DNA of 64,000 nucleotides from NCBI GenBank assembly GCA_964469525.1, contig CAYXYU010000006.1, positions 44,999 through 108,998 on the forward strand, read 5' to 3'. The DNA is from JABDCD01 sp964469525. GTDB taxonomy: Bacteria; Pseudomonadota; Alphaproteobacteria; Rickettsiales; SXRF01. How positions within the stretch are numbered: the stretch's first letter is position 1; each line of letters opens with the position of its first letter. Made by a program: the position numbers and the translations under genes. Shown piece by piece: positions 8,956 to 17,044 of this stretch. The notes beneath the pieces are model-generated. The model searched no databases and was not told the DNA's origin. It was given only the letters and a program-made list of their open reading frames with translations.

Positions 8956-11337
8956 TTACGGCGCCAGCGAGAAGTCGGGGGAGTCACTGGATTTCCGGTT
9001 TATTTCGCGCTCCATATACCCTCGGCGTGCTCTTTCCTCATTATTTAATCCGGAAAGCGGATCAGGGACCTCTCCCGGTTCGGAGTTTTTCTGCGGCCGC
9101 GTTGCCGCCGCGACCATACGCTGCCAAAAACCGTCTTCCTTCTGTGCGCCGGATTCTCTGCCGAGCGTCATGGCGGCATTGGCGGCGGAGCGTTCAATGA
9201 CGTTCAGCTCATCGCGGCTTTTGACGACATCCGCGACATGCTTATTCTCTGCTCTTGCCTGCTCAGCCATGGCAAGAATCAACTCTTTTTCCTTATCGCT
9301 CAGCTTCAAATGCCCATCCAGCGCCTCCGATCCATTCTCGATCATCTCCGCCAGCACATTGACTGCACCGTCCAGCATGGTAGTGAAGCGCTCCTTGCAT
9401 TCCTTGCGCAGAGACTGGCAGCACTCCATGTTGATGCCCAGTTTCTTGCACAGTTTTTCGTCACTGCCCACCACGTCGCTGAACATGGTGAAGATGAACG
9501 CACGCTGGCTCTTGTCCAGCGCATCTGATTCCAACGCCTTTTTCAGGTCATCGACGCTGAAGACGAAATTGCCCAGCTTGTCATTGATCTCCGCCTCGGT
9601 CTGTTTTTGCCCGGCATGCAGCAAGGCCGTTTTTTCATCGATCACCTTCTCGATGGCTTGTTTGGCGGCCGCTTCGTCCTTGCCGGTGCCGGCAGGACCG
9701 AAGGAGCGACCGTCATCGCTGACGATCTTCTTCCGCTTGTCGCCGACCAGCTCGATCAACGCGATGGCATCCATACGTCCGCTTTTAATGCGCTGCGCGA
9801 TGGTCTTTACGGCAAATTCGTAGGCGGTCAGCTGACTGTCCGGCATGGACTGGATGGCTTCATCGTCCCAGCGCGCATTATCGAAATTCACCACGAACCG
9901 CACGCCGATTTCCGGACGGTTGGAATCACGCTGGTGCTGCTGGAATATCTCATGCACGAAGCGCGTGTAGCTTATATCGCTTTCATGCCCGTGGGGAGTT
10001 TCCATCCCCGGCACCAGTTCCGGCGGATGATCCCCAGCTTTTTCCAGTGTGCGGCGCAGGTGAAGAATGCGATCGAGCGTAATGGGCTTGGCATATTCTT
10101 CCAGCCCCTTGCCGCCAAACAGCTTGGTAACATAATCAGCGGCGATACCGGCACCCAGACCGGCTGCCATGCGACCGATTTCGCTAGTCTGCTCGTTAAT
10201 TGTATGTTCGGTATGCTCATTGGCACGCTGGCTTTCTTTAACCCCGTAGGCGTTTTGCCTGATGCGTTCCTGCTTGTCTTTTAAACTGCCGTATCTTTCT
10301 TCATACTCGCGGCGAAGTGCACGATCGACCTGACGCTCCATATGTTCTTGGCTGCGCATGCCCTCTATGAATTCTGCAAATATCTGCTGCCGTCTGTCGT
10401 TCATATTGGTGGAGTAGCGGTAGCTCGATTCGATCTGCATTCTCAGATCGTGCGTATCTAGGCCGTGCCGTTCAAGTTCACCCAACTGGCTAGCCAGGGT
10501 GGAGGGCGTCAGGGTGGACAGCACCTCCTGCAACTGGGTCGTCTTGCTGACGACGTGGGCAGCCTTGTAGCTCTCCAATCCCTTCTCGAATTCTGCATGG
10601 GCCTTATCAGTGGCCTTGCGGACGGCTTCGTTCAGGACATGGGAATCGACGTTGTGATGGTCGCCATCGGCGTGTGTTTCTTTGAGTAGTATATTGGACA
10701 ATGCTTCCGGATCATCCTTGTTCAGAAGGATTTCTTCTTGCGTTTTCCGCAACGCGTTCTTTTTACCCTGTTCGCCGATTTTTAGAGCCAGTGCCGGTGC
10801 AGCGGAGAGGGTGCTGGTGCCGGTTTGCAACATGCGTTGCCAGAAAATACCGTTAATTTTGCTGCGCGCATTGGCAACCACTTCATTATTGCCGGAGATG
10901 GGCGCCGCACTACCACTGGAGTGATACAATGGTTTGACGGCGTTCTTTAAATCATTTAAGGAATGTAAGGAATCATAGATAATACGGCCGCTGTTGAATC
11001 CCTGCTCGGCGAATATGGTGGCGTAGCCGGCAGCGTCCACGACTTTACCGGCGATGCCCGCTGCCTTATGGTCAGAATCGACGAATCTTCTGGCAATGTT
11101 CTTCGCCAGCGGCGTGATGCCGTGCTCCACTTTACGGCGAAGCCAGTCAAGGGCCGCGGGATAAAAACGGCGGAATTCCGTGGCCATCTCTGGCGAGAGA
11201 TTGACACCGAAGAAGCGGCCGTCATCGCTGATCAGCGTTGTATCGAAGCCGGACGTATTCCCGTAATGCCCCCGCCCGCCGCCATGGTAGTAGGCGTCGT
11301 TGTCATACGGGTCAAAGTCGTCGTTCCGGTAAGCCAT
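8956..11337 (-). CDS. Very large coiled-coil-type protein of unknown function
   Basis: I favour the ATG at 11337 (MAYRNDDFDPYDNDAYYHGG; 793 residues) over the ATG at 11418, because an extended -10 promoter lies at 11399-11407, between the two. The N-terminus is Asp/Tyr/Gly/His-rich, and the rest is highly charged and helical with long coiled-coil-like stretches (about residues 180-390, and 520-740). There is a short Gly-rich hydrophobic segment (GRMAAGLGAGIAADYVTKLFGGKG), and a Cys-rich patch near residue 650 (LCKKLGINMECCQSLRKECKERF). It is the first and largest of four unassigned genes that follow the short tape-measure candidate. It could itself be the length-setting tail protein, or an ejected protein. 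No homologue comes to mind. Confidence 0.75.
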   Translation of the reverse strand: MAYRNDDFDPYDNDAYYHGGGRGHYGNTSGFDTTLISDDGRFFGVNLSPEMATEFRRFYPAALDWLRRKVEHGITPLAKNIARRFVDSDHKAAGIAGKVVDAAGYATIFAEQGFNSGRIIYDSLHSLNDLKNAVKPLYHSSGSAAPISGNNEVVANARSKINGIFWQRMLQTGTSTLSAAPALALKIGEQGKKNALRKTQEEILLNKDDPEALSNILLKETHADGDHHNVDSHVLNEAVRKATDKAHAEFEKGLESYKAAHVVSKTTQLQEVLSTLTPSTLASQLGELERHGLDTHDLRMQIESSYRYSTNMNDRRQQIFAEFIEGMRSQEHMERQVDRALRREYEERYGSLKDKQERIRQNAYGVKESQRANEHTEHTINEQTSEIGRMAAGLGAGIAADYVTKLFGGKGLEEYAKPITLDRILHLRRTLEKAGDHPPELVPGMETPHGHESDISYTRFVHEIFQQHQRDSNRPEIGVRFVVNFDNARWDDEAIQSMPDSQLTAYEFAVKTIAQRIKSGRMDAIALIELVGDKRKKIVSDDGRSFGPAGTGKDEAAAKQAIEKVIDEKTALLHAGQKQTEAEINDKLGNFVFSVDDLKKALESDALDKSQRAFIFTMFSDVVGSDEKLCKKLGINMECCQSLRKECKERFTTMLDGAVNVLAEMIENGSEALDGHLKLSDKEKELILAMAEQARAENKHVADVVKSRDELNVIERSAANAAMTLGRESGAQKEDGFWQRMVAAATRPQKNSEPGEVPDPLSGLNNEERARRGYMEREINRKSSDSPDFSLAP

Positions 11338-11398
11338 CGTCCAGTCTGTGTTATTCGCCGCCGGGAAAATAAGAAAAACCCTATTTCCAGCCGTTACC

Positions 11399-11407
11399 AT
11401 TATAGCA
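11399..11407 (-). promoter_or_regulatory. Extended -10 promoter for the four-gene unassigned block
   Basis: Read on the minus strand this is TGCTATAAT, a perfect consensus -10 with a TGn extension. It lies in the gap between the tape-measure candidate and the 793-aa gene. No TTGACA-like -35 is seen at the right distance, as is usual for extended -10 promoters. Transcription would begin near 11391 and give a leader of about 55 bases to the ATG at 11337. This suggests the block can be expressed separately from the structural operon. Confidence 0.55.
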
Positions 11408-11502
11408 ACAGACGGCAAAGGCCGACCAGCCGTTTTTTATGACATTTCGGTTACGGTAGTCCCTGTTTTGTCAGTGAAATCTCTTGCAAAGTCGCCCTAG
11501 CT

Positions 11503-11967
11503 TCATAAAATGTTCATGTATCGCGCAGGGTTATGGCATGCCGGTGTGCACCCCCCTCCCTCAGCCGCCTGTTTTACAATAAAATTCAAAGATTTCTCCG
11601 GCTCGCCCGGGTAATGGCCCGCCGCCAGGTCGGCCAGGCTCTGGCCCTGGCTGCTGCGCGGGGAACCGCCGCCCAGGATACGGTTGGCCAGCTGACTGGC
11701 TGAGGAGCGCAGGTCGGGGTTACCACTCAGCTTACCTACCAGACTCCCGAAAGCGTTGCGCAGAAGCGGCATAGCCAGTTGCTCAAAGACATTCCTCTCC
11801 TCTCCCTCCCCCCGGCTTCCACGAATCCTGCGGCTGCTGGATGTGCGTTGTGGTTCGCCATGGATAAGGGCATCGAATCGGCGGAGGGTTGCCTGCACAC
11901 CGGCGACGCTATTCTGCAGTTGCCGCAAATGGGGCGAAAGATTGGGATTAAGGGGATCGATGGGCAT
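11503..11967 (-). CDS. Candidate short tail tape-measure protein (GTA gp11 slot)
   Basis: This 154-residue protein starts at the ATG at 11967. It opens with LSPHLRQLQNSVAGVQATLRRFDALI, a heptad-like helix. A linker rich in Arg/Ser/Gly follows, then FEQLAMPLLRNAFGSLVGKL and a Gly/Ser-rich C-terminus. RcGTA gp11, the tape measure, is also short (about 220 residues), with an N-terminal helix that runs into a Gly-rich hydrophobic part. Position after the gp10-like gene supports the match, although a plus-strand gene lies between them. Alternatively it is an unrelated small protein and one of the large downstream proteins sets tail length. Confidence 0.5.
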   Translation of the reverse strand: MPIDPLNPNLSPHLRQLQNSVAGVQATLRRFDALIHGEPQRTSSSRRIRGSRGEGEERNVFEQLAMPLLRNAFGSLVGKLSGNPDLRSSASQLANRILGGGSPRSSQGQSLADLAAGHYPGEPEKSLNFIVKQAAEGGGCTPACHNPARYMNIL

Positions 11968-12051
11968 AAGACCTTATTGGTGATGAGGCTGCCATGGACA
12001 GCGGAATTTTCTTACAGTACACTTCCTCCCATGCATGGGAAGAAGAAACCA

Positions 12052-12672
12052 ATGGAACGTGAACCGCGCGCGACGTCTCCTAAATCTCGGCGGCAGATGC
12101 GCTTTACCCGCTCACACAGCCTGCTGCTACTCGTGCTCGCCTGCGCGGTGGGGCTTATCATTGCCTATGGCTGGCAAACGCATGATGCAGACAACCAGTT
12201 CGAGGATCAGGAACGTGTAGATACTGCACCGCCTGCGGCAGATGCAGTCCAACGGGCGCCGCAGCCGGCAACTGCTCCTCCGCCGGTAGTCAGTAAAACC
12301 TATGTTCCCGAGCATATACCGCAAAGCGCCCTCGAAGAAGTATATGCTCCACAGGTGGATAACGAGACCCAGGCAAAGCTGAACGAAATCAAGAAACGCT
12401 ACGAGGGTGTTCTAGTGACGCACATGTTCCTGCTCAGGTGCAAAATTGCCAAGCCGGAGGATCAGAAGATCATCATGAACGCTATGCACAAGGAAATTAT
12501 TGCTGCCGATCCGCACGGCCCCATGTATTTCAATGTGACCACGGCAGCGACCGGTGCCTATAATGAGATGTATATCAACACCCCCTGCACTACTCCGGAG
12601 GTAGCAACGCTTGCGACGCAGTACCTGGATTATGTCAGGGCGCTGTCCGAACGCTATCCTTCGAATGAATAA
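12052..12672 (+). CDS. Membrane-anchored periplasmic protein of unknown function
   Basis: I chose the ATG at 12052 because GGGAAG lies at a fair distance upstream and the longer frame would run through the divergent tape-measure gene. The 206-residue product has a basic N-terminus, one membrane helix at about residues 23-40 (LLLLVLACAVGLIIAYGW), and a Pro/Ala-rich linker (APQPATAPPPVV). A soluble domain of about 120 residues follows, with two cysteines that could pair (LLRCKIAKPED and NTPCTTPEV). It is on the strand opposite to the phage genes and overlaps the end of the gp10-like gene by 38 nt tail to tail. The family is not recognised. It looks like a host or accessory gene lodged in the cluster. 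Confidence 0.65.
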   Translation: MEREPRATSPKSRRQMRFTRSHSLLLLVLACAVGLIIAYGWQTHDADNQFEDQERVDTAPPAADAVQRAPQPATAPPPVVSKTYVPEHIPQSALEEVYAPQVDNETQAKLNEIKKRYEGVLVTHMFLLRCKIAKPEDQKIIMNAMHKEIIAADPHGPMYFNVTTAATGAYNEMYINTPCTTPEVATLATQYLDYVRALSERYPSNE

Positions 12673-13024
12673 TATCCGTATCCGGGAAAGCGCTACATAG
12701 ACTGTTCAATTCTTCTACGGTAAGAGCACCGGCATCTCCTGCTGTTTCTCCACCACCCGCAAAAATTTCCGATAGCATGGCGACTACCGCCTGAACGCCT
12801 TGTTCCAATCCTCCCTGCACTAATGCATTCTCAATACTCTCCCTTGGTATGTCCGTGTCCAGGCAATGGTGAAGGATGGATGCTATCTCTTTTAGCATGA
12901 CGTGCCCATCCGCCAACCTGCCGGCCAGCGTAATCAGGCTGATGCCCAGTTCCTCCTCCAGCCGGCTTAGCGAGGTAAAACTGCTACAAAGCCTGTAAGA
13001 TGCGCCATTCAGGGTGATTAGCAT
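12635..13024 (-). CDS. GTA gp10-like tail assembly protein
   Basis: I chose the ATG at 13024 (MLITLNGASYRLCSSF), one base after the stop of the major tail protein. The 129-residue product reads LSRLEEELGISLITLAGRLADG and then LKEIASILHHCLDT, which is the pattern of GTA gp10 / phage tail tube assembly proteins (TTC or GTA-gp10 family): a beta hairpin followed by helices and an acidic C-terminus. The second overlapping chaperone ORF known in some GTAs is not obvious here. The end overlaps the plus-strand gene 12052-12672. Confidence 0.8.
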   Translation of the reverse strand: MLITLNGASYRLCSSFTSLSRLEEELGISLITLAGRLADGHVMLKEIASILHHCLDTDIPRESIENALVQGGLEQGVQAVVAMLSEIFAGGGETAGDAGALTVEELNSLCSAFPDTDIIHSKDSVRTAP

Positions 13025-13025
13025 A

Positions 13026-13439
13026 TTATGCAGCCGTAAAAAGTATGGAACCGGCACTCTCCAGCGTCAGAACATAGGTTTCTTCCGTATCATAATGTCC
13101 GCTGCGCTCATAGGACGCAGTCTGAAAGGGACCGGACAACCTGTCGCCATTGGCGAAAATAAACTGATAATTATTGACGCTGGAAGCGAATGCATACCCA
13201 CGCACGGTTTCTTCGGCGTTTGAATCGGTAAAACGTCCGCCACCGCTGATCATTACGTACCTGATACCGGCATCGCCCAACAGCAAGCGCCACTGGCCGG
13301 AAGCCACATGCGAGGCGTCCAGCAACTGGGTGTTAAGCTGCATGGATGAGAGGCGCAGTCCACCGATGGTATTGAAATACTCCGGATCGCCGCCGTCTCC
13401 GACCTTGATAAGCACCAATGCTCCATTTCCTGATGACAT
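13026..13439 (-). CDS. Major tail tube protein (GTA gp9 / TP901-1-like)
   Basis: This 137-residue protein has the motif series of GTA gp9. These are VLIKVGDGGDPEYFNTIGGLR, QLLDASHVASGQWRLLLGDAG, an ISGGGRFTDSNAEETVR core and ESAGSILFTAA near the end. The family (phage major tail protein TP901-1) polymerises into the tail tube. The length equals that of RcGTA gp9 (about 137 residues). It sits 3 nt after the DUF3168 gene and 1 nt before the gp10-like gene, in the standard order. Confidence 0.95.
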   Translation of the reverse strand: MSSGNGALVLIKVGDGGDPEYFNTIGGLRLSSMQLNTQLLDASHVASGQWRLLLGDAGIRYVMISGGGRFTDSNAEETVRGYAFASSVNNYQFIFANGDRLSGPFQTASYERSGHYDTEETYVLTLESAGSILFTAA

Positions 13440-13442
13440 ACG

Positions 13443-13847
13443 CTAACTCGCTTCCAGGACGATGGTTAACTGCATGCTTCCGCGATAGGTCCATCCATCG
13501 TTTTCCAATTGAATCGTACTGGCCGTAAAACGCATCATCAGCAGAATTTGGCCGGTAACGGTGAGGCTTCCCTGATGCAGCAGCGCATGGATGCGCTCCA
13601 TGATATTTGCGGCTTGCTTGCGTCCCCCTTCCCGGCTCCAGACATGCAGCGTAATCAGATGCTCCATGCCGGTGCTTGTCTTGGTTGACCAGTCTCGTCC
13701 GGAGGACTCGCCAATGGTAACATAAGGAAAAGAACTGTCCTGAGGCGGCCGGTCGAAGACGCCGCTGATTTGCGTCATAAGCGCATTATCTTCCGTAAGC
13801 TTTTGATAAATAGCCTGCTGAAGTGGATAATGACTGAATCCAGACAT
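13443..13847 (-). CDS. DUF3168 tail terminator-like protein (GTA gp8-like)
   Basis: This 134-residue protein has LQQAIYQKLTEDNALMTQISGVFDRPPQDSSFPYVTIGES split over its first 50 residues. HVWSREGGRKQAANIMERIH, RFTASTIQLENDGWTYRGSM and a final beta strand follow. This is the DUF3168 signature; RcGTA gp8 and lambda gpU-like tail terminators belong here. It closes the tail tube at the head side. It is followed within 3 nt by the major tail gene. A plus-strand gene (13916-14353) separates it from the head-tail adaptor. Confidence 0.93.
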   Translation of the reverse strand: MSGFSHYPLQQAIYQKLTEDNALMTQISGVFDRPPQDSSFPYVTIGESSGRDWSTKTSTGMEHLITLHVWSREGGRKQAANIMERIHALLHQGSLTVTGQILLMMRFTASTIQLENDGWTYRGSMQLTIVLEAS

Positions 13848-13900
13848 GAAAATCCTTAATGTTTGTTGAAGTCTGCGTTCACAAAACTGTCACGAAAATT

Positions 13901-13909
13901 TGCTATGCT
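13901..13909 (+). promoter_or_regulatory. Extended -10 promoter, possibly giving a leaderless mRNA
   Basis: The sequence TGCTATGCT is an extended -10 element. Its end lies 6 bases before the ATG at 13916, so the expected transcription start falls on or next to that start codon. No ribosome binding site is visible. A longer in-frame start at 13859 is possible but lies upstream of this element. Confidence 0.4.
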
Positions 13910-13915
13910 TGCAGC

Positions 13916-14353
13916 ATGGAGGATTACCTGCAAATAATGCCTCCAACGGATGGGGAGGATATAGAAGGCGCGCATCGCGTCTTTGAGGAATTCCTTGTTT
14001 TATACCAACCGGCACTGCTTAGCGTCGAACGCTACCTTGAAACGGTGATTGAAGAAATCGGCCCCGATTATGCTGATGCATATCGTCCCTGGCATAAAGG
14101 CCTGCATGATCTGTTTCAGGGTGTTTATCTGATGGCCAAAAAAATTCCCCTGCCCGATCCCGAGGCTTTCGCCGATGCCCTGCGCATGTTCAGTTTCGAC
14201 AGCGCGGTGCGTTTTCTATGGGATTTATGCATCAGCTGCAAGCTGGCACTGCAGAGCGACTGGGTGGAGCGGTTCCGGGAGCATATCGACATGCTCCTTT
14301 TTTCTTTGTCTATCCTGAACCGCCACCAGCAACAGCCATCACTGGCACGTTAG
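13916..14353 (+). CDS. Hypothetical helical protein lodged in the head-tail block
   Basis: This is a 145-residue, all-helical, acidic protein (MEDYLQIMPPTDGEDIEGAH). Recognisable phrases are EFLVLYQPALLSVERYLETVIEEIGPDY split by a loop, FQGVYLMAKKIPLPDPEAFADAL and FLWDLCISCKLALQSDW. It has no signal peptide or membrane segment. It is on the strand opposite to all flanking phage genes, its stop overlaps the end of the head-tail adaptor by 4 nt, and it has its own extended -10 element. I do not recognise the family. A regulator or an antisense brake on the structural operon is possible but not shown. Confidence 0.6.
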   Translation: MEDYLQIMPPTDGEDIEGAHRVFEEFLVLYQPALLSVERYLETVIEEIGPDYADAYRPWHKGLHDLFQGVYLMAKKIPLPDPEAFADALRMFSFDSAVRFLWDLCISCKLALQSDWVERFREHIDMLLFSLSILNRHQQQPSLAR

Positions 14354-14706
14354 TCCGCCGTTCCTTCGCTCACCAGCAGCTCAAGGAGTTCTTTCCTTTC
14401 ATCCCTGTCTACGACATAGAGGATATGAAGCGGCCTCTCTTCAAACAGCAAGCGCATGCCGGCAGTCACCCCCTCCCGGTATCGTAGTACTACCCGGTGA
14501 CTGACTTCCGATTGCAGTTTACCGGCAATCAGGCGCTCCCTGCCGCTGCCGCGTCCTGATGCATCGCCGGTCAGGGGAGTGACTTCCGCCCACAGGCCGG
14601 CAACGTCCTCCCAGCTTCGCGCATATCCCCCGGCGCCATCCGGAGTATGCACTTCCTGCTGCAGGATCAGCCGGTGACGGAGGCGCGAGCTGGTACCGCG
14701 TTTCAT
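14350..14706 (-). CDS. Phage head-tail adaptor (GTA gp7-like)
   Basis: This 118-residue protein reads LRHRLILQQEVHTPDGAGGYARSW, VAGLWAEVTPLTG and ASGRGSGRERLIAGKLQSEVSHRVVLRY in turn. RLLFEERPLHILYVVDRDERKELLELLV follows. These are the features of the phage head-tail joining / SPP1 gp16 family (TIGR01563). The product closes the capsid portal. The start overlaps the end of the connector gene by 4 nt (ATGA), which implies translational coupling. Confidence 0.95.
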   Translation of the reverse strand: MKRGTSSRLRHRLILQQEVHTPDGAGGYARSWEDVAGLWAEVTPLTGDASGRGSGRERLIAGKLQSEVSHRVVLRYREGVTAGMRLLFEERPLHILYVVDRDERKELLELLVSEGTAD

Positions 14707-15290
14707 AGCCGAACCTCTCTGAAGGGCATATAGAGCGCAGCGACCTGCTCAGGCAAAGATACTTCGCCCCTTTCCCCTCTCCTGTCATAGAGCGTAGCGA
14801 TATGTGCCAACATACCCTGCCGAATGGGAGACGGGACATCGACGGCATCGCCGTAGCCGGTATCATAATCGATCTGCACCCGGTGGCCGATCAGCACGCT
14901 GTCCATCAGCAATGTGTTCTGTGCGGCGTTCAAGTAATAGGTGGCGCTATTGATTTCCTGGGTGGAATCATCGCGATTAATGACGGTAACGCCGTTAATG
15001 ACGTTGACCGGCCCCATCGGCAGCCACACGCTTTCGGGAATGCCATAATCATAGGACAGCCGCCAGGACTGGCTGATGAGCGAGCGCGACATCCACTGCT
15101 CGGCCGTCATGCGCGCCGCGACGATAAGGTCGGTAATCAGCGTATCCTCGTCCTCGTGATCAATGCGAAGGAACAGCTTGGCTTCCGTCAGCGTCAGCGG
15201 CTCCTCTGCCGGAGCGACGATGCGCGTAAGCTGGCGGCTGCGGGGGGCGCGCAAAGGGTCGCGCCCCTGGAAGGGATCGTAATCTTTCAT
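14703..15290 (-). CDS. Head-tail connector protein (GTA gp6-like)
   Basis: This 195-residue protein has APAEEPLTLTEAKLFLRIDH followed by EDTLITDLIVAARMTAEQW, the signature of phage gp6-like head-tail connectors (TIGR02215). Its second half contains YYLNAAQNTLLMDS, IDYDTGYGDAVDVPSPIRQG and MLAHIATLYDRRGE. RcGTA gp6 has the same length. It joins the portal to the adaptor. It is coupled to the downstream adaptor gene. Confidence 0.95.
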   Translation of the reverse strand: MKDYDPFQGRDPLRAPRSRQLTRIVAPAEEPLTLTEAKLFLRIDHEDEDTLITDLIVAARMTAEQWMSRSLISQSWRLSYDYGIPESVWLPMGPVNVINGVTVINRDDSTQEINSATYYLNAAQNTLLMDSVLIGHRVQIDYDTGYGDAVDVPSPIRQGMLAHIATLYDRRGERGEVSLPEQVAALYMPFREVRL

Positions 15291-15305
15291 GGCATGGCTC
15301 CGGGT

Positions 15306-15494
15306 TTACAATCGTTCGATAATCTTCAGCAGTTCAGAATCGGTCGGCGGCAGGTCGGTGTGTTTCGCCCACCCGGCGCGCAGAAACGCGCGCGCCAGCG
15401 AATCCGCTATGTCATAGCAGCAGCCTTTATGAAATCGGCGCACGGCAAAGCCGTCCTCGCTCCCCCTCCGGGTTTCGAGCATGAGGACGCGCAT
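15306..15494 (-). CDS. Small phage-cluster protein, 62 aa
   Basis: This is a short protein (MRVLMLETRRGSEDGFAVRR) with RFHKGCCYDIADSLARAFLRAGWA and a helical tail. Short ORFs with the pattern 'G..YD..D..AR..I..G.A' are common between capsid and connector genes in phage and GTA-like clusters. It lies 15 nt upstream of the connector gene in the same orientation. Its role is unknown. Confidence 0.65.
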   Translation of the reverse strand: MRVLMLETRRGSEDGFAVRRFHKGCCYDIADSLARAFLRAGWAKHTDLPPTDSELLKIIERL

Positions 15495-15520
15495 GGTAAT
15501 GAATCAATTGGATGGAGTTA

Positions 15521-16318
15521 TTATGGATGCGGTGCCTGACCGTTATTCTGGCCCTTATTAAGGGCAGCCTTTATAATGTCTTTAGATTGCTTTCTATGAT
15601 TTTCGCCAGCAATTTCTCCTACTCCCGCGAGCCAGCCAAGCACGTTGGGTACTTCCCAGATTATTGCCATGGAGGATACTTCATCGGCTTTCTTCTTTGA
15701 GCATCCCGTCCATTTCTGGAGCAGGGAACTGGAGGCTTTAATGGCATCATCAGTATATTTGGCACCTAACGTATTAACGAAAAGCAACGAGCCGATATGT
15801 ACACCTTCATCTGCAATTAGTACCCGGGCATCGTGCCACGAAGGAATTTTACTGTTCAGCCACTTCCATTTGGTTCTTATAACGGGATTGGCCTCTTCGC
15901 GAATACCCATCGCATAATTCAGGCCCATACGCGTTCCCACCTTGGCAATCATGCTCAGCGTCCAGGCGGAGCTGAATACGATCAGTGTCTTGGCCAGCTG
16001 TTCTGCACGCTCTTCGCGGGACTGATCATAATTAGGCTGGCACTCTTCTAGATGGCAGATTTTTTTAAGACCATTTTCGATAGTCTCGAGGTAAGGCAGA
16101 ACGCAGGTCTTCGCAATGGCTTTGCTGGCATCTTTTATGAGATTAGGAGCGATCTGATCGGCAATGGCAACCGTGCCGAGCGAGACCGCCATGGAAACGC
16201 CTTCGGCCACAAACAGACCGCCGGCCTCCTTGGTAGTATTCCACTTCCAGCCTGACCCATTTCCATTTATAGGCGCACCGTTCGTCATGTTGCGCTTTAA
16301 GCTCCCTTCCGGACACAC
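15521..16318 (-). CDS. Membrane-associated hypothetical protein, 265 aa
   Basis: The start is either the GTG at 16318, which has AAGGA five bases upstream, or the ATG at 16288 (MTNGAPINGNGSGWKW). Hydrophobic stretches occur at about residues 32-55 (AGGLFVAEGVSMAVSLGTVA) and 118-140 (LIVFSSAWTLSMIAKVG). A short segment has three cysteines (KTCVLPYLE and ICHLEECQPN). The C-terminus is lysine- and glutamine-rich. The style resembles the four unassigned large genes at 4983-11337, but no alignable motif is seen. It sits between a small ORF and a capsid-proximal gene. Function unknown. Confidence 0.65.
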   Translation of the reverse strand: MCPEGSLKRNMTNGAPINGNGSGWKWNTTKEAGGLFVAEGVSMAVSLGTVAIADQIAPNLIKDASKAIAKTCVLPYLETIENGLKKICHLEECQPNYDQSREERAEQLAKTLIVFSSAWTLSMIAKVGTRMGLNYAMGIREEANPVIRTKWKWLNSKIPSWHDARVLIADEGVHIGSLLFVNTLGAKYTDDAIKASSSLLQKWTGCSKKKADEVSSMAIIWEVPNVLGWLAGVGEIAGENHRKQSKDIIKAALNKGQNNGQAPHP

Positions 16319-16412
16319 TTTTCCTTATGCTAAGGATAGCATATCCGCAGGGAGAGAATTATGACGATTCAATGAAAATTGGCGGCTAAACGGCTCTTTG
16401 GCGCGGAAAAAG

Positions 16413-16808
16413 CTAGTCGCCTTTTTCTTCTTTTTCCTTGGCAAGGTCGCGGACGGCAGCGGAGGCCAGCTTGCCAGTGACTTCCCCGGCCTTCTCCGGA
16501 TTGCCTATATCGAGCATGGCATCGTGGTTAAAGCCGTATTCCTTGGTCATTTTCTGCTTAACTTCATCGCTGGGCTCGCCTTCGCCTGCTTCAATGATGA
16601 TGCCGTAATCCTCCGGGTAAAAAGTTCCCTGCTTTTGCGCCTCCATGAAGGCTTCCAGCTTGTCCGCACGCACCGCCAGGTAGGCGTAAATTTTCTTGTT
16701 ATCGGGGCTTTCTCCGCGAACCAGCAGGATGCAGACGGTCTTTTCGGCAATCATCTGCTCGGAGCGAGTCAGTTTGGTCACGTGCAGTCCCTGCGTGGTT
16801 TCGTCCAA
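16413..16808 (-). CDS. Small protein, paralog of 19122-19400
   Basis: The start is probably the TTG at 16808, giving 131 residues, because that length aligns with the paralog. The conserved part is CILLVRGESPDNKKIYAYLA, then VRADKLEAFMEAQ, YPEDYGIIIEAGEGEPSDEV and KQKMTKEYGFN. The plus-strand gene at 19122 has the same series (FLVRG, YYLLVDKGKRDMF, LTDYGEILFSGFGEEPPADI, KQQMKDEYGFEE). The C-terminal 35 residues, helical and Lys/Glu-rich, are absent from the paralog. The family is unknown to me. The two copies flank the capsid gene on opposite strands. Confidence 0.7.
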   Translation of the reverse strand: MDETTQGLHVTKLTRSEQMIAEKTVCILLVRGESPDNKKIYAYLAVRADKLEAFMEAQKQGTFYPEDYGIIIEAGEGEPSDEVKQKMTKEYGFNHDAMLDIGNPEKAGEVTGKLASAAVRDLAKEKEEKGD

Positions 16809-16970
16809 ATTGAAGATTCAATAACTTAACCTACACTACGGTTATAGGTCAAGTCTCTTAAAAAAGCCTTAAATGCTGAAAAATAGCGAAATCTGGCCCA
16901 TTATTGTAGCTTTTCGGCACCACTCGAGGTGGATTCCCTGCCCGGCAGGGGACCGGGACAGGGAACATTG

Positions 16971-17040
16971 CCGTCAGAGTTCTAGGGGAATCCCGTCTGG
17001 GGTGCCTTAGAATTGCGACGCGATTCATGCAATGAACGGG
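16971..17040. repeat. Palindromic intergenic repeat, degenerate copy (R1)
   Basis: This copy has CTAGGGGAATCCCGTCTGG followed by a TTAGAATTGCGACGCGATTC half, matching the plan of the other copies (GTCATTCCCC half-palindrome, CCAGTCTGG centre, second half-palindrome). The ends have drifted. It lies directly downstream of the 17045-17458 gene. Confidence 0.6.
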
Positions 17041-17044
17041 GTTA

